DNA of 63,600 bases from an uncultured Pelagibacteraceae bacterium (GTDB lineage Bacteria; Pseudomonadota; Alphaproteobacteria; Pelagibacterales; Pelagibacteraceae): NCBI GenBank assembly GCA_902625035.1, contig CACNZK010000009.1, positions 1 to 63,600 of the forward strand, read 5' to 3'. A program made the position numbers and the translations under genes. Shown piece after piece: positions 15,845 to 24,109 of the stretch. Within the stretch, counting starts at the first letter, position 1. Every line of letters begins with the position of its first letter. A model generated the notes under the pieces. That model was given only the letters and a program-made list of their open reading frames with translations. It made no database searches and had not been told where the DNA came from.

Positions 15845-16702
15845 TTGCCACTTAAACATTTATTCATTTTAATTTTTATAATGATAGCTCATGGTAGTGC
15901 TTTTCCTGTAGCTAAGTTGGCTCTTAATAATTCTGTCCCACCCATCTTGATGGCCTCATTAAGGATGGGATTAGTCTTTTTGTTGCTGATACCTTTTTGG
16001 AAATTTAGATTACCAAATAAAAAGTTTTTTAAACCATTGATATTATTTTCAGTATCTATGGGTGTTTTAGTTTATGTGTTTATGAATTTATCATTATTTC
16101 ATTCATCAATAATTGCGCCTATAATTTTAGGATCTCAGCTTGCTATACCATTTGGAATACTTGCAAGTGCTTTTCTATTAAATGAAAATATAAGTAAAAA
16201 TAAATGGATTTTAATTTTCACATCGTTTCTTGGAATAGTTATAATTTTTTTTGATCCTAAATTAACAGAAAACTACTTGGGTTTATTTTTTGCAAGTCTT
16301 ATGGCTCTGTTTTTTGGGCTAGCACAAGTTTACTCACGACAATTAAAAGAGCTACCAATAAGTATGATAAATGCGAGCACAGGTATTTTTGGTTTTATAA
16401 TACTCATAATTATTTCAATTTTTGTTGAGGGTAATGTTCAAGAAAATATTGAACAAATAAATTTTGAATCATGGATGCTCATATCTTACCAAGCAATTAT
16501 AGTATCATTGTGTGCCCACTTGCTTATGTTCTATCTCTATAAATTTTACACTGTAGGAAAAATTTTTCCCTTTTACTCTCTTTTCCCAATTTTCGGAATA
16601 ATACTCACTTATCTAGTTTTTGGTGAAGTGCCTACTATTTTGTTCATATTAGGTGGTATAATTGTAATTACATCAGTGTTTTTTTTACACAAAATTAAAT
16701 AA
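15845..16702 (+). CDS. EamA/DMT-family transporter
   Basis: A 285-residue protein with about ten membrane helices and two EamA repeats (first: MIAHGSAFPVAKLAL at residues 13-27; second starts about 145). Start codon appears to be TTG at 15845, nine bases after the TerC stop. The alternative ATG is residue 13, which would clip the first helix. Substrate unknown; the family typically exports metabolites. Probably co-transcribed with the TerC gene. Confidence 0.86.
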   Translation: MPLKHLFILIFIMIAHGSAFPVAKLALNNSVPPILMASLRMGLVFLLLIPFWKFRLPNKKFFKPLILFSVSMGVLVYVFMNLSLFHSSIIAPIILGSQLAIPFGILASAFLLNENISKNKWILIFTSFLGIVIIFFDPKLTENYLGLFFASLMALFFGLAQVYSRQLKELPISMINASTGIFGFIILIIISIFVEGNVQENIEQINFESWMLISYQAIIVSLCAHLLMFYLYKFYTVGKIFPFYSLFPIFGIILTYLVFGEVPTILFILGGIIVITSVFFLHKIK

Positions 16703-16710
16703 TTTGCTTA

Positions 16711-16738
16711 TTGAAACTTTTTATAAATCGGATTTAAT
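16711..16738 (+). promoter_or_regulatory. Candidate promoter of the ABC substrate-binding protein gene
   Basis: TTGAAA (16711-16716, 5 of 6) and TTTAAT (16733-16738, 5 of 6) are separated by 16 bases. The start of transcription would be near 16745, about 30 bases before the ATG, leaving room for the palindrome and ribosome-binding site. Confidence 0.5.
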
Positions 16739-16751
16739 TTGGTTTTTAAAA

Positions 16752-16763
16752 ATTGTTAACAAT
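16752..16763. repeat. 12-bp palindrome in the leader of the binding-protein gene
   Basis: ATTGTTAACAAT is perfectly palindromic and sits between the predicted transcription start and the AAAAGGA ribosome-binding site. It could be an operator or a small RNA hairpin that affects ribosome access. Confidence 0.35.
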
Positions 16764-16775
16764 AAAAGGATAATA

Positions 16776-17966
16776 ATGAGAAAATTAATCATAGCTGCTT
16801 TTATGTTCGTATCTAGTTTTGGATCAAACGTAATGGCAGATGGACATGCAATTAAGATGGGGATTATCTTAGGATTTACTGGTCCTATCGAATCTCTAAC
16901 ACCTGCTATGGCTGCCTCAGCTGAATTAGCTTTTAAAGAGGCCTCAGACTCAGGATCGCTATTAGGTGGAAAATACATCAAACCAATTAGAGCAGACTCA
17001 ACTTGTGTAGACTCAGCAGCAGCCACAGCAGCAGCTGAAGGTATTATTTCACAAGGTGTAGCAGCAATTATGGGAGCTGACTGTTCTGGTGTAACAGGTG
17101 CGATAGCATCTAATGTTGCAGTACCAAATGGGGTTGTAATGATTTCACCTTCAGCAACATCTCCAGGTTTAACAACTCTTGACGATAAAGGATACTTTTT
17201 TAGAACGGCTCCTTCAGATGCTAGAGGTGGTCAAATCTTAGCTGATGTTACTAAAGACAGAAAAATTAAAAGTGTAGCAATCACTTATACAAATAACGAC
17301 TATGGTAAGGGTTTAGCAGATGTTTATAAAGCAGCTGTTGAAGCTCATGGTATTAAAGTTACTACAGTAACTGCACACGAAGATGGTAAAGCAGACTACT
17401 CCTCAGAAGTAGCAACACTCGCTTCAGCAGGTGGTGATGCAGTAGCAGTAATAGGTTACTTAGACCAAGGTGGTAAGGGTATAATTCAAGCATCTTTGGA
17501 CTCAGGTGCATTTGATAGATTTATTTTATCAGATGGTATGATCGGCCAATCTTTAGTTGATGCATTCGGGAAAGATTTGAATAAATCTTTTGGTTCATTG
17601 CCTGGTTCAACTGGAAAAGGAGCCGGAGTATTTGCTAAAGTAGCAAGCGCTGCTGGTATAGATAGTTCTGGTCCATACACAGGAGAATCTTATGATGCTG
17701 CCGCTTTAATAGTTCTAGCTATGCAAGCAGGTAACTCAACTGACAGAGCATCAATTGCAAAAAATGTAATGGATGTTGCAAATGGTCCTGGAACAAAAAT
17801 TTATCCAGGTGAACTTAAAAAAGGGTTAGATTTATTAGCTAAAGGTAAAAAAGTTGATTACGAAGGTGCAACTGGAGTTACTTTTACTAGCGTCGGTGAA
17901 GCTGAAGGTTCTTTCTTAGAGCAAGAAGTTAAAGGCGGAAAATTTAAAACTAAAAAACAAAGATAA
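16776..17966 (+). CDS. livK: Branched-chain amino acid-type ABC transporter substrate-binding protein
   Basis: A 396-residue periplasmic binding protein of the LivJ/LivK (ANF-receptor-like) fold. The signal peptide MRKLIIAAFMFVSSFGSNVMA is visible, quoted here in sense only as residues 1-21. Then comes IKMGIILGFTGPIESL, the usual first strand, and later FRTAPSDARGGQ and VAITYTNNDYGKGL. I start at the ATG at 16776, which follows AAAAGGA; the frame remains open upstream to 16704 but would spoil the signal peptide. Richer in GC and more regular in codon use than its neighbours, as expected for a highly expressed binding protein. It partners with livMHFG on the other strand. Confidence 0.93.
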   Translation: MRKLIIAAFMFVSSFGSNVMADGHAIKMGIILGFTGPIESLTPAMAASAELAFKEASDSGSLLGGKYIKPIRADSTCVDSAAATAAAEGIISQGVAAIMGADCSGVTGAIASNVAVPNGVVMISPSATSPGLTTLDDKGYFFRTAPSDARGGQILADVTKDRKIKSVAITYTNNDYGKGLADVYKAAVEAHGIKVTTVTAHEDGKADYSSEVATLASAGGDAVAVIGYLDQGGKGIIQASLDSGAFDRFILSDGMIGQSLVDAFGKDLNKSFGSLPGSTGKGAGVFAKVASAAGIDSSGPYTGESYDAAALIVLAMQAGNSTDRASIAKNVMDVANGPGTKIYPGELKKGLDLLAKGKKVDYEGATGVTFTSVGEAEGSFLEQEVKGGKFKTKKQR

Positions 17967-17987
17967 TTTTTTATCTTAAAAGAATTA

Positions 17988-18022
17988 AACCCCTGACATC
18001 TTTGATGTTGGGGGTTTTTTTT
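17988..18022. terminator. Bidirectional rho-independent terminator between livK and livM
   Basis: CCCCTGACATC (17990-18000) pairs with GATGTTGGGGG (18004-18014) over 11 positions including two G-U pairs, closed by a TTT loop and followed by eight Ts. It is the strongest terminator in the window for the plus strand. On the minus strand the same hairpin is followed by a T-rich stretch, so it may end the liv operon as well. Confidence 0.9.
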
Positions 18023-18092
18023 AAAAAAATAAATATTTGTCTGCCATATACAAAGCCCATGCAATAGCAGCACCTGTTATAATATATTTCAT
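18021..18092 (-). CDS. Possible 23-residue single-span membrane peptide after livM
   Basis: An ATG at 18092, four bases after the livM stop codon, opens a 23-codon frame ending at TAA 18021-18023. The peptide begins MKYIITGAAIAWALYM and ends DKYLFF: one hydrophobic span with a basic N-terminus and aromatic C-terminus. It ends exactly at the T-run of the bidirectional terminator, so it would be the last reading frame of the livGFHM transcript. No strong ribosome-binding site; coupling to livM translation is possible. Unrecognised. Confidence 0.4.
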   Translation of the reverse strand: MKYIITGAAIAWALYMADKYLFF

Positions 18093-18096
18093 ATTT

Positions 18097-19467
18097 TTAT
18101 TTTATTTCTATTTTTTCAGGAAGTATACCCTTTGGTCTGTACCTCATAATTAATAATAAACCTATTCCCATCATCAAAAATCTGAAATAAGGAACACTTT
18201 CAATTAAATGAACTTTTAAAAAATGTGTGTCCTCTAAACCTGCTGTTGTTAGATTAACTAAATACAATCCAATGGGTGCTGCCTCAATCCATAAGAACCA
18301 AACTACAAAACCTCCAAGAATTGCTCCAAAATTGTTTCCACTTCCACCAACAATTACCATTACCCAAATTAAAAAAGTGTATCGCAAAGGTCTATAACTC
18401 CCTGGTGTAAATAATCCATCTTGTGTTACAAGCATAGCTCCTGCAATACCAACTATAGCTGATCCTAAAACAAAAATTAACAGATGTTGTTTAACCACAT
18501 TTTTTCCCATTGCATTAGCAGCTTCTTCATTATCTCTAATAGCTCTCATCATTCTTCCCCAAGGAGAGTAAAGAGCTTTTTGAGTTAAGATTAAGAGAAT
18601 AATCACAACAACTAAAAATAAACCTGAATAACAAAGTTTCACGAATACTGATGATCCTTCAATTACAAATTGATTAAGAGCTGCTTGCCTTTCTGTAATA
18701 TCAGAAATTAAGGCTAATTTTCCTGAATTAAATTTTTCAACTAAATTTATAAACCATTCTGTTTCTTGTAAGTTGACTTCATATGGAGCAGGACGCTTTA
18801 ATCCAATTACATTTTTAACACCTCTAGTTAACCAATCTTCATGTTTTATAATTGCTATTACTATTTCTGATATTAGTAATGTAGCTATTGCCAAATAATC
18901 AGCTCTTAAGCCTAATGCTACCTTGCCAATGACAAAGGCTAATCCACCTGCAAAGAAAGCTCCCACAATCCATGAAAAAATTATTGGAAGCCCTAGTCCA
19001 CCTAAAAATCCAGTTCTTGCTGGATTTACTTCCTCAATTGCCTCAATACCAGGTTCAGAGACAAGTCGTATAATAATTATACCTCCAATAATAATTGCAG
19101 CGATTAGATAATTTCTAATTTTAGATTTTTGATATCTTTTAAGAACAAATCTAACAGCTAAAACAATTCCAATAATAAGAAATAAACTTAATAGAATGTT
19201 GGTACCCCCTGCACTCCAAGCCTCTTGAACTGGATTTACAGAAATTAAAACTGCAGCTAGACCACCTAATGCAGTAAATCCCATTATTCCAAAGTTAATT
19301 AAACCAGCATAACCCCATTGAATATTAGCACCCATGGTCATGACAGCTGAGATCAAACAAAGATTAAAGATAGATAAAGCAATATTCCAAGATTGAAATA
19401 TACCTACAAGGATAATTAATCCCATCATGATACTGTAAGCTGCAATTACATTTAAATTTTTTCTCAC
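18097..19467 (-). CDS. livM: Branched-chain amino acid ABC transporter permease LivM
   Basis: A 456-residue inner-membrane permease with about ten spans. Family segments are NIQWGYAGLINFGIMGFTALGG (about 48-69, quoted in part), LRADYLAIATLLISEIV at about 187-203 and RAIRDNEEAANAMGKNV followed by the permease EAA-like loop. It is longer than typical LivM because of an extra soluble segment (roughly 215-275) between helices. It forms the heterodimeric channel with LivH, overlapping it by four bases. Ends before the small frame and terminator. Confidence 0.93.
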   Translation of the reverse strand: MRKNLNVIAAYSIMMGLIILVGIFQSWNIALSIFNLCLISAVMTMGANIQWGYAGLINFGIMGFTALGGLAAVLISVNPVQEAWSAGGTNILLSLFLIIGIVLAVRFVLKRYQKSKIRNYLIAAIIIGGIIIIRLVSEPGIEAIEEVNPARTGFLGGLGLPIIFSWIVGAFFAGGLAFVIGKVALGLRADYLAIATLLISEIVIAIIKHEDWLTRGVKNVIGLKRPAPYEVNLQETEWFINLVEKFNSGKLALISDITERQAALNQFVIEGSSVFVKLCYSGLFLVVVIILLILTQKALYSPWGRMMRAIRDNEEAANAMGKNVVKQHLLIFVLGSAIVGIAGAMLVTQDGLFTPGSYRPLRYTFLIWVMVIVGGSGNNFGAILGGFVVWFLWIEAAPIGLYLVNLTTAGLEDTHFLKVHLIESVPYFRFLMMGIGLLLIMRYRPKGILPEKIEIK

Positions 19468-20474
19468 AATATCTTTCCTTTAAATATTCCTGATGGACGA
19501 TAAAGCAATACAATTACCAATATTGAAAAAGATACTGCAAATTTATAATCAGTTGAAAGCAACTGAATTAAACCATCAGGTTCCATGCTTTCTGGTAACA
19601 CATACATAAAGAATTTCTTATATGCGTAAGTCAGAAGTATTTCAGAAAAAGCAATTACGTAACCTCCAAGGAAAGCTCCAAAAGGGTTACCAATTCCTCC
19701 AACTATAGCAGCCGCAAATATTGGAAGCATATTATTGAAATAAGTAAATGGTTTAAAACTTTTATCTAAACCATATAAAACTCCACCTATTGTCGCTAAA
19801 ATTGCAGCAATCATCCAAGTTATCATAACAATCTTTTTTGGATCTATTCCAGAAAGTAATGCTAAATCTTCATTGTCAGAATAAGCTCTCATACTTTTTC
19901 CAGTTTTAGTTTTATTTAAAAACCAGAATAAAGTTGAAACTAGAATTATTGTAACAACAATTGTAATTACTTGAGTTGACTTAATAGCAAGTCCCTCATT
20001 TAAACCTGTCATTTCCTTAAACTCATTAGCTCTAATCAAAAATTTCTCACCATCAAAAAATCTTCTGTCCGATGGACCAATTATAATTCTTACTACTGCC
20101 TGAGTGACAAACATTACTCCTATGCTTACCATTGCTAATTGAACAGGAGGACTTTTATTTAACCTGTAATATTTAAATACAAACTTATCAATTGTTAACA
20201 TGTATAAACCCATAAAGAGAATTGCAAAAGGTATTGCTAAAAGTGCGGTGGGTAAAAACCCAAGGGATAAACCAAGTGATTGAAAGTACCATGTAAAAAG
20301 TATGGCAACCATTGTGCCAAATGACATCATGTCTCCAGTTGCAAAATTTGCAAAACGGAGTATTCCATATATTAAAGTTACAAATATTGCTCCAATAGCT
20401 AATTGAGAACCGTACGCAAGAGCAGGAACAAAAATATAATTTAATAAAAGAATTAATGCGTTAAGAAAATCCAT
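19464..20474 (-). CDS. livH: Branched-chain amino acid ABC transporter permease LivH
   Basis: A 336-residue permease with about eight to nine spans. It has GSQLAIGAIFVTLIYGILRFANFATGDMMSFG (parts of residues 22-53), the LivH hallmark, and AYSDNEDLALLSGIDPKKI about residue 196, followed by GGIGNPFGAFLGGYVI. Starts directly after the livF stop with no intervening base. Pairs with LivM. Confidence 0.94.
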   Translation of the reverse strand: MDFLNALILLLNYIFVPALAYGSQLAIGAIFVTLIYGILRFANFATGDMMSFGTMVAILFTWYFQSLGLSLGFLPTALLAIPFAILFMGLYMLTIDKFVFKYYRLNKSPPVQLAMVSIGVMFVTQAVVRIIIGPSDRRFFDGEKFLIRANEFKEMTGLNEGLAIKSTQVITIVVTIILVSTLFWFLNKTKTGKSMRAYSDNEDLALLSGIDPKKIVMITWMIAAILATIGGVLYGLDKSFKPFTYFNNMLPIFAAAIVGGIGNPFGAFLGGYVIAFSEILLTYAYKKFFMYVLPESMEPDGLIQLLSTDYKFAVSFSILVIVLLYRPSGIFKGKIL

Positions 20475-21182
20475 TTAACCACCTAAAAAAGAGCTTCTTA
20501 CTCTTGGATCATTTAATAATTCTTCACCTGTCCCTGAATAACGATTTTCACCAGTGACTAATACATATCCTCTATCAGAAATATTGAGAGCTTGCTTTGC
20601 ATTCTGTTCAACCATTAAGATTGCAACATTTGTTTTTTTTACTTTTATAATATGATCAAAAAGTTCATCCATGACTATTGGAGAAACTCCAGCAGTTGGT
20701 TCATCTAACATAAGTACAGATGGCTTAATCATCAAAGCCCTTCCTAACGCAACTTGTTGTCTTTGACCTCCTGACAATTCTCCAACAAATTGTTTTCTTT
20801 TTTCAGTCAAAATTGGAAAGAGATCATAAATTTCATCAATTACTTTTGTATAATCCTGATTAACTAAAAAAGCACCCATCTCTAAATTTTCTTCAACTGT
20901 CATTCCTGCAAATACATTTTTTGTTTGGGGTACAAAAGAAATTCCTTCTTTCACTCTATCTTGTGGAGAAAGTTTTGAGATATCCTTGCCGTCAATAGTT
21001 ACAGAGCCTGATTTCAAATTTAATAAACCTAACATCGCTTTCATTGCGGTAGATTTTCCAGCGCCATTTGGTCCAAGAATGGATACTATTTCTCCTCTTT
21101 CAACATTAACAGTACATGAATTAATTATATCAGGACCCTTGCCGTATCCACCTGTCATATTATTTCCTTCAAAAAATGCCAT
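20475..21182 (-). CDS. livF: Branched-chain amino acid ABC transporter ATPase LivF
   Basis: A 235-residue ABC ATPase. Walker A is GPNGAGKST (about 38-46), the signature is LSGGQRQQ (about 137-144), Walker B is VLMLDEPTAGVSP, and the H-loop region reads VEQNAKQAL as in LivF. Energises import of the substrate bound by LivK. Located between livG and livH with two bases between it and livG. Confidence 0.95.
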   Translation of the reverse strand: MAFFEGNNMTGGYGKGPDIINSCTVNVERGEIVSILGPNGAGKSTAMKAMLGLLNLKSGSVTIDGKDISKLSPQDRVKEGISFVPQTKNVFAGMTVEENLEMGAFLVNQDYTKVIDEIYDLFPILTEKRKQFVGELSGGQRQQVALGRALMIKPSVLMLDEPTAGVSPIVMDELFDHIIKVKKTNVAILMVEQNAKQALNISDRGYVLVTGENRYSGTGEELLNDPRVRSSFLGG

Positions 21183-21184
21183 AG

Positions 21185-21970
21185 TTAATTATCTTTTAGC
21201 TTTGAACCTCGCCCTAAATAGCTTTCAATTACTCTTTCATCTTTTTTTGCATCTTCCACTGAACCTTCAAATAAAACAGACCCTTCTGCCATGACAATTA
21301 CTGGATCACACAATCTTCCTATAAAATCCATGTCATGTTCAATCATACAAAAAGTATAACCTTTCTCCTTATTAAGCTTCTCAATAGCTGTGCCTAAATC
21401 CTTTAATAAAGTTCGATTAACTCCTGCACCGACCTCATCTAGCAATACTAACTTTGCGTCTACCATCATTGTTCGTCCCAATTCTAATAGTTTTTTTTGT
21501 CCTCCGGATAAGTTTCCGGCTATTTCATTCTTTAAATGGCTTAAATTAAGAAAATCAATTACTTCCATTGCTTTTTCTTTTATTTGACTTTCTTCCTTTG
21601 CAACTAATCCAGGCTTTAACAATGCATTCATTAATTTTTCTCCAGATTGATTGCCTGGTACCATCATCAAATTTTCTAATACTGATAAATTTGTAAATTC
21701 ATGAGCTATTTGAAAAGTCCTAAGCAAACCTTTTGAAAATAGTTCATAGGATGGAACATCAGTAATGTTTTCATCGTTAAATAAAACACTGCCAGCAGAT
21801 GATTTCAAATTACCAGCAATCAAATTAAATAAAGTTGTTTTTCCTGAACCATTAGGTCCTATTATTCCTGTTATAGTTCCTTGTTTTACTTTTAAAGAGC
21901 AATTAGATACAGCAGCTAATCCACCAAAATATTTTGATAAGTTTTTGATTTCTAAAATATTATGTTGCAT
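21185..21970 (-). CDS. livG: Branched-chain amino acid ABC transporter ATPase LivG
   Basis: A 261-residue ABC ATPase with Walker A GPNGSGKTT (about 37-45), a LivG-type RTFQIAHEF Q-loop, signature LSGGQKKLLELGRTMM, Walker B LVLLDEVGAGVN and H-loop IEHDMDF. The Walker B following residues are EVGAGV rather than the common EPxAGL, a modest variation. Twelve bases after the ProC-like gene, so in one operon. Confidence 0.94.
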   Translation of the reverse strand: MQHNILEIKNLSKYFGGLAAVSNCSLKVKQGTITGIIGPNGSGKTTLFNLIAGNLKSSAGSVLFNDENITDVPSYELFSKGLLRTFQIAHEFTNLSVLENLMMVPGNQSGEKLMNALLKPGLVAKEESQIKEKAMEVIDFLNLSHLKNEIAGNLSGGQKKLLELGRTMMVDAKLVLLDEVGAGVNRTLLKDLGTAIEKLNKEKGYTFCMIEHDMDFIGRLCDPVIVMAEGSVLFEGSVEDAKKDERVIESYLGRGSKLKDN

Positions 21971-21982
21971 TTCTAAATTAGA

Positions 21983-22741
21983 TTATAATCTTTTATAAAT
22001 CTTCTTAAGTGATTTTTCCAATAATCTATAATAACCTAATTTTCTCAATTCGTTAACGCCTTGCCAATTTAATCCGCCGGGTGTTTGTTCATCAACTAAA
22101 TTTTTTAGTGGTTTTGACGATTTTAAAAGTGCTAGTTCAGCTAAAGCTGAATACAACAAAGTTACATATTTTTGGGCATCTAATTTATTTGTTTTTTTTT
22201 TAATCAACCATTTTGATAAAACATTTAACAACTCATAAAATGAGGCCATAGTTCCTGAAATTGCCCAAAAGTTCTTAGATAATTTTTCATTTCTAATTTC
22301 TATTGTTGTGCCTATTTTATCAAAAAAATTTTTTACCCTTTTGTTTGGTGGAAATATTGCAACTGGACCTTTGGCTAATCTAATTGGTGGCATTGGAATA
22401 GCTCGTATAATAATAGATTTTGTTTTAATCAATTTTTTTAATTTTTGATAACTTGTTGTCGACAAAAAACTTACTATAATTTGGTTATTCTTAAACTGAA
22501 GTTTTGGTAATATTGTCTCTCCAACTTTAGGTAATACTCCTAGAAATACCCAATCTGCTTTATTGATAACGTCTTGATTATCCTTAGCGATGCTAATTTT
22601 TTTCAAATATTTTTTTAAGTAAAGAGCTTTTTTTTTGTTTCTTGGTGAAAGAATTATTTTTTTATATTTGATTTTCGATTTACTTATTCCAAATATTACA
22701 TCTGAAACAATGTTTCCTGTTCCAATAAATCCTAAATTCAT
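21983..22741 (-). CDS. Pyrroline-5-carboxylate reductase-like protein
   Basis: A 252-residue protein of the P5C reductase family: N-terminal GFIGTGNI dinucleotide motif (residues 4-11), RAIPMPPIRLAKGPVAIFP in the middle and a C-terminal helical domain ending with the family proline/threonine-containing turn EQTPGGLNWQGV (about 219-230). It is somewhat shorter than typical ProC (about 265-275) and divergent in the middle. It may reduce a cyclic imine linked to the transported amino acid rather than P5C itself. First gene of the minus-strand liv operon. Confidence 0.75.
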   Translation of the reverse strand: MNLGFIGTGNIVSDVIFGISKSKIKYKKIILSPRNKKKALYLKKYLKKISIAKDNQDVINKADWVFLGVLPKVGETILPKLQFKNNQIIVSFLSTTSYQKLKKLIKTKSIIIRAIPMPPIRLAKGPVAIFPPNKRVKNFFDKIGTTIEIRNEKLSKNFWAISGTMASFYELLNVLSKWLIKKKTNKLDAQKYVTLLYSALAELALLKSSKPLKNLVDEQTPGGLNWQGVNELRKLGYYRLLEKSLKKIYKRL

Positions 22742-22775
22742 AACTCAAAGTACATTATTGAGCTGTTTATTTGAA

Positions 22776-22807
22776 CAAAAAAAAAGGCTGGGTAAAACCC
22801 AGCCTTT
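22776..22807 (-). terminator. Rho-independent terminator after the beta-barrel protein gene
   Basis: AAAGGCTGGGT (22783-22793) and ACCCAGCCTTT (22797-22807) are a perfect 11-bp stem with a three-base loop. On the minus strand it is followed by a run of about nine Ts, ending transcription of the gene at 22831-23481. Confidence 0.92.
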
Positions 22808-22830
22808 AAATTTTAAATTTATATTATTAA

Positions 22831-23481
22831 TTAAAATGATTTAACTAATGATATTCTTGCAGTGGCACCTTCCATATTCGAAACAGTTATTTCGTTTTTG
22901 TCAGTTTGACCGTTATCTGCTTTTACATCATCAAATGAGTGGTAAGCTAATTCAGCTCTAACACCAACTCCACCCATATCACGCTCATAACCTACTGCAA
23001 ACTCAAGACCATCTGTGTCTGTGTCTTTATAAGTTCCAGCATTTTCTGATGCAACGTTAATATCCATTTGAGAATAACCAACTTTTGCAAATACACCAAT
23101 GTCTGATCTACCTAAAAGATACACTGTAGTTAAATCTTCAAATTCGGCACTCACTTTAATGTCAGTTTGTTGATCTCCACCCTCACCACTGTTTACGTTT
23201 TGTGGTGTGTCAATTGAGTCTGGAGCATAACTAACACCTAATGATAAGTTTTCGTTAAGTGCTAACTCAAGAAAGATTGTTGCATATGTGTCTACAAATG
23301 CAGCACCATCTTTTTTAGTAGTTGTTTCTAACGTTCCAGTATGAGTGTAGTTTTCCTCTTTACCATTACCGCCGTATAATCCATGATTGATACTTGCACC
23401 AACTGATACATCGGAAATTGTTACAGCATAAGCTGACGTCGAAAACACTAAAGCTACTATAGTTGCTATAATTTTCTTCAT
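22831..23481 (-). CDS. Small outer-membrane beta-barrel protein
   Basis: A 216-residue protein with a cleavable signal peptide (KKIIATIVALVFSTSAYA). Alternating amphipathic strands follow (VGVRAELAYHSFDD, ATARISLVKSF), and it ends in phenylalanine, the usual outer-membrane targeting signal. The eight-strand OmpA/OmpW-like or opacity-type size fits, but no named family is certain. It stands alone with its own AAAGGGA ribosome-binding site and a strong terminator, and is probably highly expressed. Porin-like or structural role is inferred. Confidence 0.8.
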   Translation of the reverse strand: MKKIIATIVALVFSTSAYAVTISDVSVGASINHGLYGGNGKEENYTHTGTLETTTKKDGAAFVDTYATIFLELALNENLSLGVSYAPDSIDTPQNVNSGEGGDQQTDIKVSAEFEDLTTVYLLGRSDIGVFAKVGYSQMDINVASENAGTYKDTDTDGLEFAVGYERDMGGVGVRAELAYHSFDDVKADNGQTDKNEITVSNMEGATARISLVKSF

Positions 23482-23494
23482 TACTTGTCCCTTT

Positions 23495-23508
23495 GTTTAA
23501 TATTAAAC
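23495..23508. repeat. 14-bp perfect palindrome in the beta-barrel gene leader
   Basis: GTTTAATATTAAAC lies between an AT-rich possible -10 (TATATATA around 23511-23518) and the AAAGGGA site upstream of the ATG. It could be an operator or a leader hairpin. Confidence 0.35.
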
Positions 23509-23643
23509 TTATATATATAAACAGAACACTTAGCATATTAGGCTATTATTTAAAAAAATAATTTAAGTAAAATCTGTCTTTTTTAGATTTGTTGCAAAAT
23601 TATCACTAAAAAACTCAATAAAATAAGGGATTTTTATAATATT

Positions 23644-23660
23644 ATTGATAGTATATCAAT
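23644..23660. repeat. Inverted repeat ATTGATA-GTA-TATCAAT
   Basis: A perfect 7-bp inverted repeat with a three-base spacer. It lies in the roughly 250-base gap (23482-23733) between msrB and the beta-barrel gene. Apart from this, the 23495 palindrome and poly-T/AT tracts, I see nothing in that gap: no tRNA, no convincing frame. Confidence 0.3.
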
Positions 23661-23733
23661 GGTTGAACAGATACTTATTTAAAAGACAACATCCTCTTAA
23701 AAATTGCAAAGCTTTACATATTTTAGAGAATCT

Positions 23734-24105
23734 CTAACTTTTACTCTTAAAAACAAGACAAATGCCATTATTGCAGTACCTTTTACCAGTCGGTTTAGGT
23801 CCATCATCAAAAACATGACCATGATGCGCATCACAATTTTTACAATGGTATTCTGTACGAGCATAACCAAGTAGATAATCAGTTTTAGTTTCAAATACAT
23901 CTGGAAGTGATTGAAAAAATGATGGCCAACCTGATCCACTCTCGTATTTAGTTTTAGAGTCAAATAATTTTACACCACAATTTGCACAATGATAACTTCC
24001 ATCTCGTTTTTCATTATTCAATTCACTTGAGCCCGGTGGTTCAGTACCATCTTCAAACATTACTAATTTTTGTTCAGCAGTTAAATCTGGGTTCTTTTTA
24101 TTCAT
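23734..24105 (-). CDS. msrB: Peptide-methionine (R)-S-oxide reductase
   Basis: A 123-residue MsrB that repairs R-sulfoxides of methionine. The zinc motifs CANC (about 40-43) and CKNC (about 89-92) are present. GSGWPSFF lies at about 57-64, HHGHVFDDGPKPTGKRYC follows, and the catalytic cysteine is in RYCNN. The last motif ends NNGICLVF rather than NSAALxF, with an extra cysteine. Last gene of the dadA-like / EamA / dehydrogenase / HDAC-like run; four or more bases separate genes. A short TTAGAGA-A-TCTCTAA inverted repeat overlaps the stop. Confidence 0.93.
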   Translation of the reverse strand: MNKKNPDLTAEQKLVMFEDGTEPPGSSELNNEKRDGSYHCANCGVKLFDSKTKYESGSGWPSFFQSLPDVFETKTDYLLGYARTEYHCKNCDAHHGHVFDDGPKPTGKRYCNNGICLVFKSKS

Positions 24106-24109
24106 ATTG

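Noticed and set aside
23723..23737. TTAGAGA-A-TCTCTAA as an msrB terminator
   Set aside because: The stem is AT-rich and short, overlaps the stop codon and has no good T-run.
23697..23963. 88-codon frame on the minus strand beside msrB
   Set aside because: It lies in another frame of msrB and lacks family similarity; the msrB frame carries all zinc and catalytic motifs.
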